Below are positions 12,627-14,201 of a DNA stretch of 14,201 nucleotides, one piece after another (positions within the stretch are counted from its first letter, which is position 1; every line of letters begins with the position of its first letter). The DNA comes from DATLFA01 sp039934635. GTDB lineage: Bacteria; Actinomycetota; Acidimicrobiia; Acidimicrobiales; WLNW01. The translations under genes were made by a program, and so were the position numbers. The stretch is from NCBI GenBank assembly GCA_039934635.1, contig JBDTLT010000139.1, positions 1-14,201 of the forward strand, given 5' to 3'. The notes beneath the pieces are model-generated. The model saw only the letters and a list, made by a program, of their open reading frames with translations, was not told the DNA's origin and searched no databases.

Positions 12627-13409
12627 GTGCCGACACAACTACTGAACGGTGCCGCGCTCTACTACGAGGTGACGGGCAGCGGCCCTTGGATCGTCTTTGC
12701 GCACGGCGGTGAAGGCACGCGGCTGCACTGGTGGGCACAGGTCGCGGCGCTGCAAGATCGATTCCGCTGTGTCACCTATGACGCTCGTGGTTTCGGTCAG
12801 AGCACGTTCGGCGAATTGCCGCCGACCGACAACATTCATCGCGACGATCTGCTGGCCCTGATGGATCATCTCGGCATCGAGCGCGCGCACCTCATCGGCC
12901 AGTCGATGGGCGGACTCGCAGTCTCCGGTGTCGCGATCGCCGAGCCCGAGCGCGTCGATCGCCTCGTCATGTCCGACACTCCGTTCAACTTCGCCACGAC
13001 CGCGCTCGCGGAGTGGTCGGTATCGATGATGGACAAGATCACCAACAACGGATTCGACGTACTCGACCATCTGTTCGCGCCCGGCTTCGATCAGCGGTGC
13101 CCCGACCGGTCGTACCTCTATCGTGCGCTCAGCCGGCTCAACCCGGTGCGCGATGGCCCGCGCGGGCTCGAAGCGTACGAAGCGTGGCGCGATCAGCCGG
13201 TGGGGGACTATCGCAACTTCGCCGTACCCACGCTGTTCATCGTGGGGACCGAGGACGGGCTCACGTTGCCATGGCTGATGCGCGCCACCGCCGCGGCGGT
13301 CGGTGGTTCGACATTGGTCGAAATCGAGGGCGCCGGGCATTCTCCCTACGCGGAGCAGACTGCCGTGTACAACGAGGTACTCGCTCGTTTCCTATCGCCT
13401 TCTGCGTAG
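12627..13409 (+). CDS. Alpha/beta hydrolase with Ser nucleophile
   Basis: This 260-residue alpha/beta hydrolase has HGG (26-28) for the oxyanion hole, the nucleophile elbow GQSMGG with Ser93, the acid Asp210 in VGTEDGL and the base His238 in GAGHSPY. It also has the family's YDARGFGQS (51-59). A short helical lid lies at about 125-195. No signal peptide is present, so it is cytoplasmic. The fold includes esterases, lactonases, C-C bond hydrolases and haloperoxidase-like enzymes, and nothing in the sequence decides between them. The GTG at 12627 is accepted because MPTQLLNGAALYYEVTGSGP is the usual beginning of the fold; the Shine-Dalgarno is weak. It pairs with the Dabb gene 10 bases upstream, which hints at one catabolic or detoxifying step. 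Confidence 0.88.
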   Translation: MPTQLLNGAALYYEVTGSGPWIVFAHGGEGTRLHWWAQVAALQDRFRCVTYDARGFGQSTFGELPPTDNIHRDDLLALMDHLGIERAHLIGQSMGGLAVSGVAIAEPERVDRLVMSDTPFNFATTALAEWSVSMMDKITNNGFDVLDHLFAPGFDQRCPDRSYLYRALSRLNPVRDGPRGLEAYEAWRDQPVGDYRNFAVPTLFIVGTEDGLTLPWLMRATAAAVGGSTLVEIEGAGHSPYAEQTAVYNEVLARFLSPSA

Positions 13410-13451
13410 TTGTCGAACCACGGAGCCGGCGTGATCGTCGCACAGATCCTC

Positions 13452-13482
13452 TAAGATCCGCGTTCACATTCATTACAGGAGG
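13452..13482 (+). promoter_or_regulatory. Promoter and Shine-Dalgarno of the peroxiredoxin gene
   Basis: TAAGATCCGCGTTC (13452-13465) contains a TANNNT -10 element and matches the motif before the hydrolase at 4534-4547 in 12 of 14 bases. Transcription would start near 13464. A strong Shine-Dalgarno AGGAGG (13477-13482) lies 4 bases before the GTG start, so this message has a leader of about 23 bases, unlike the leaderless genes nearby. Confidence 0.55.
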
Positions 13483-13486
13483 AAAC

Positions 13487-13972
13487 GTGGTTCTGGCGGT
13501 CGGCGATCGGATTCCGGATATCGAGTTGAAGACGATGGGCCCCGAGGGCTCACCGGTTTCAGTACGCACCAGCGAAGTGTTGGGCAAGGGCAAGGTTGTG
13601 CTGTTCGCAGTGCCCGGCGCATTCACGCCCGGTTGCTCACGGGTGCACCTCCCCGGCTTCGTCACGCAGGCTGACGAGTTGAAGGCGAAGGGCGTCGACA
13701 CCATCGCGTGTATCGCGGTCAACGATGCATGGGTGATGGACGCGTGGGGCAAGGCGCATGACGTCGGCGACAAGATCGTCATGCTGGCCGACGGCAGCGG
13801 CGACTTCACGCGTGCGATAGACCTCGTGATGGACGGCACCGGCTTCGGGCTCGGCTTGCGGTCGCAGCGCTACGCCGTGGTCATCGAAGACGGCGTGGTC
13901 ACGCAACTCAACGTCGAAGCGTCGGGTGGCATCAGCGTGAGTTCGTGCGAATCGGTGTTGGCAGGCCTCTAA
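13487..13972 (+). CDS. Peroxiredoxin, Prx5/AhpE-redoxin type (1-Cys or atypical 2-Cys)
   Basis: The 161-residue thioredoxin-fold peroxidase has the Prx5 active-site motif PGAFTPGCS (43-51) with the peroxidatic Cys50, followed by HLPGF (54-58) and the family-typical VNDAWVMDAWGKAH (78-91). Arg125 in GLGLRSQRYA is the likely active-site arginine. It reduces H2O2, organic hydroperoxides or peroxynitrite in the cytoplasm. Two other cysteines, Cys75 and Cys154 (in SSCESVL near the C-terminus), could resolve the sulfenic acid, but which one is used is not clear. The GTG at 13487 is chosen for the perfect Shine-Dalgarno AGGAGG just upstream. It is followed after 3 bases by the RidA-family gene and is likely cotranscribed with it. 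Confidence 0.93.
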   Translation: MVLAVGDRIPDIELKTMGPEGSPVSVRTSEVLGKGKVVLFAVPGAFTPGCSRVHLPGFVTQADELKAKGVDTIACIAVNDAWVMDAWGKAHDVGDKIVMLADGSGDFTRAIDLVMDGTGFGLGLRSQRYAVVIEDGVVTQLNVEASGGISVSSCESVLAGL

Positions 13973-13975
13973 CCG

Positions 13976-14201
13976 ATGTCCAAGAAACGCGATGTACGCC
14001 GCTTCGGCACCGCCGCCGAGGTCGGTTACGGCTTCGCGCAGGCGGTGCGCGTCGGCAAGACGATCTACATCTCGGGCCAGACGGCGTCGGCGGTCGACGG
14101 CGCCACCGAACCCGGTGGCGACATGACCGCGCAGATGCGCACTTCGTACTCCCGCATCGTCAAGTTGCTCGAGATGTATGGCGCCACGATGGCCAACGTC
14201 G
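13976..14201 (+). CDS. RidA/YjgF/UK114 family protein, C-terminus cut by window edge
   Basis: The first 75 residues are visible before the right edge. The RidA core begins in the normal way, with GKTIYISGQTA (27-37) matching the family's G-x-x-x-Y-x-S-G-Q strand, a G-G-D-M turn (47-50) and the helix TAQMRTSYSRIVKLLEMYGAT. RidA-type proteins hydrolyse reactive enamine/imine intermediates, and some are chaperone-like or act in ring degradation. The conserved catalytic Arg lies further on, outside the window, so activity cannot be judged. The ATG at 13976 starts 3 bases after the peroxiredoxin stop, indicating an operon. Confidence 0.88.
   Translation, partial: MSKKRDVRRFGTAAEVGYGFAQAVRVGKTIYISGQTASAVDGATEPGGDMTAQMRTSYSRIVKLLEMYGATMANV

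Noticed and set aside
1..14201. Mobile element, CRISPR array, phage or defence island
   Set aside because: No transposase, integrase, terminal repeats, regularly spaced repeats or defence domains were seen; composition is even along the window.

Overview
The window looks like chromosome from a high-GC Gram-positive actinobacterium. The base composition is strongly GC-rich, GTG starts are common, there are several lipobox signal peptides, -10 elements of TANNNT type sit directly upstream of start codons, and an IdeR/DtxR-like iron box precedes an iron-uptake operon. The promoter style and gene mix remind me of Acidimicrobiia (Ilumatobacter-like), but that placement is inference. No rRNA, tRNA, CRISPR array, transposase or phage gene is visible. 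Coding density is high, and no gene-free stretch reaches 300 bases; the longest gaps are about 1606-1782, 3455-3711 and 12045-12310.

Layout. 1-1605 (-): N-terminal 535 residues of a family 5 (peptide/nickel type) ABC substrate-binding lipoprotein that runs off the left edge. 1783-3454 (-): an NRAMP-related divalent metal transporter with non-canonical metal-site motifs (DPSG and TTISPY), preceded by an unrecognised 126-residue soluble protein. 3712-5429 (+): a short-chain dehydrogenase followed by an epoxide-hydrolase-like alpha/beta hydrolase with an Asp nucleophile. 5469-12044 (-): the centrepiece, a tightly packed six-gene operon. 12311-13409 (+): a Dabb-domain protein and a Ser-nucleophile alpha/beta hydrolase. 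13487 to the right edge (+): a Prx5-type peroxiredoxin and the start of a RidA-family gene.

The six-gene operon reads efeO, efeB, a small lipoprotein, an FTR1/EfeU permease with a lipoprotein-like N-terminus, a hydantoinase/oxoprolinase-like ASKHA protein, and a small single-pass membrane protein. Junctions are 1-nt gaps or ATGA/GTGA/TGATG overlaps, apart from the preferred SD-supported start of the small lipoprotein, which leaves a 23-nt gap. The first, second and fourth genes form a recognisable EfeUOB-type iron importer: EfeO has a cupredoxin plus M75 HxxE domain, EfeB is a Tat-exported DyP-type haem peroxidase, and EfeU carries two REGFE motifs. Two overlapping IdeR/DtxR-like boxes lie immediately upstream of efeO, so iron repression of the whole unit is likely. 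The translationally coupled hydantoinase-like protein and its membrane partner are not part of the EfeUOB system as I know it. They are the best candidates here for an undescribed extension of iron uptake. The ASKHA protein has changed residues in both of its glycine-rich signature loops and has no HyuB partner in the window, so hydantoin or oxoproline hydrolysis should not be assumed.
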